A stretch of 64,000 nt of DNA from Aeromicrobium camelliae (GTDB lineage: Bacteria > Actinomycetota > Actinomycetes > Propionibacteriales > Nocardioidaceae). The notes under the pieces are model-generated. The model was not told the origin of the DNA and searched no databases. It saw only the letters and a list, made by a program, of their open reading frames with translations. This document shows, piece by piece, positions 63,780 to 64,000 of this stretch (positions are counted from its first letter, which is position 1; the number at the start of each line of letters is the position of its first letter). The position numbers and the translations under genes were made by a program. The stretch spans positions 1-64,000 of the forward strand of contig NZ_RQJX01000021.1 of assembly GCF_003850045.1 (NCBI RefSeq), in the 5' to 3' direction.

Positions 63780-64000
63780 TCACCGGGCCTTGGAGGACGA
63801 CGGGATGCGAACCGTGAGCGTAGTGTTTCCCAGCCGAATGTGCGAGCCGTCGCCGAGCGGGCTGGAGTCCACGCGCCGGCCGTCGACGATGACGCCGTTG
63901 GTGGAGCCGAGGTCCTCGATCGCCACGGCGGGGGCGTCGGCCATGCCGCCGACCCGCAGCCGAGCGTGCCGCCGCGAGATGCCCGGATCGTCGATCTTGA
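63780..64000 (-). CDS. fhaA: FHA-domain protein FhaA, C-terminal part (truncated by window edge)
   Basis: The minus-strand frame is open to the right edge and ends at TGA 63782-63780. About 72 residues are visible. They are the second half of an FHA domain with GISRRHARLRVGG, the phosphothreonine-reading IEDLGSTNGVIVDGRRV and a final beta strand. Position next to fhaB indicates FhaA. The N-terminal DUF3662 domain would lie outside the window. FhaA binds the MurJ-associated pseudokinase in mycobacteria. Confidence 0.88.
   Translation of the reverse strand, partial: KIDDPGISRRHARLRVGGMADAPAVAIEDLGSTNGVIVDGRRVDSSPLGDGSHIRLGNTTLTVRIPSSSKAR

Overview
The window is a gene-dense, GC-rich actinobacterial chromosome segment centred on the replication origin. 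The order rpmH-dnaA-oriC-dnaN-gnd-recF-dciA-gyrB-gyrA, and the pknB/pbpA/rodA/pstP/fhaB/fhaA cluster further right, are classic actinobacterial synteny. The CoA-centred transport operons and the short palindromic repeats built on GGTGGTCGAGTA...GTATCGAGACCACC suggest Propionibacteriales (Nocardioidaceae-like). That placement is inference, not proof.

Left part (1-10.6 kb): the end of a wall-anchored Ig-repeat surface protein, a DUF808 membrane protein, polyphosphate glucokinase, a cluster of palindromic repeats, then a TetR regulator divergent from a six-gene operon (LivF-LivG-FadD-LivH-LivM-LivK types). This operon couples ABC uptake to acyl-CoA activation.

Origin block (10.6-36.8 kb): CCA-adding enzyme, a DUF6049-type membrane protein, MurJ flippase, its pseudokinase partner, and trxB-trxA behind a good SigR/SigH-type promoter. 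On the other strand, reading away from oriC, lie rpmH, rnpA, yidD, yidC, khpB, rsmG, a 40-codon ORF, parA and parB. Two parS-like sites lie here. DnaA boxes flank dnaA on both sides, with the main oriC between dnaA and dnaN. The block ends with gyrA, a DUF3566 protein and tRNA-Ile / DLW-39 / tRNA-Ala.

Accessory block (36.9-54.7 kb): a double-frameshifted PLP enzyme gene, a DksA-like zinc-finger protein, GNAT, a BenE transporter, a YtxH-like protein, a DUF2236 protein, glyA, SURF1 and DUF3817. After these comes an IclR-controlled catabolic operon: a crotonyl-CoA-reductase-like enzyme, enoyl-CoA hydratase-like enzyme, NDP-forming acyl-CoA synthetase, SsuBCA-type ABC importer and ThDP-dependent enzyme. 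A convergent pair, a second enoyl-CoA hydratase and a 36-residue membrane peptide, follows. I know of no described pathway with this exact composition, and it is the best candidate for an undescribed system.

Right part (54.7-64 kb): cyclophilin and rhomboid, a remote DnaA-box pair, crgA and a DUF881 protein, then the minus-strand cluster of PASTA kinase, PBP, RodA/FtsW, PP2C phosphatase and FHA proteins that controls cell-wall growth and division. pknA, trpG/pabA, a class E sortase, sigM and cwlM are missing from places where relatives often carry them.

Many genes start 6-8 bases after a TANNNT -10 box, so leaderless transcription appears common. No insertion sequence, prophage or CRISPR array was recognised.
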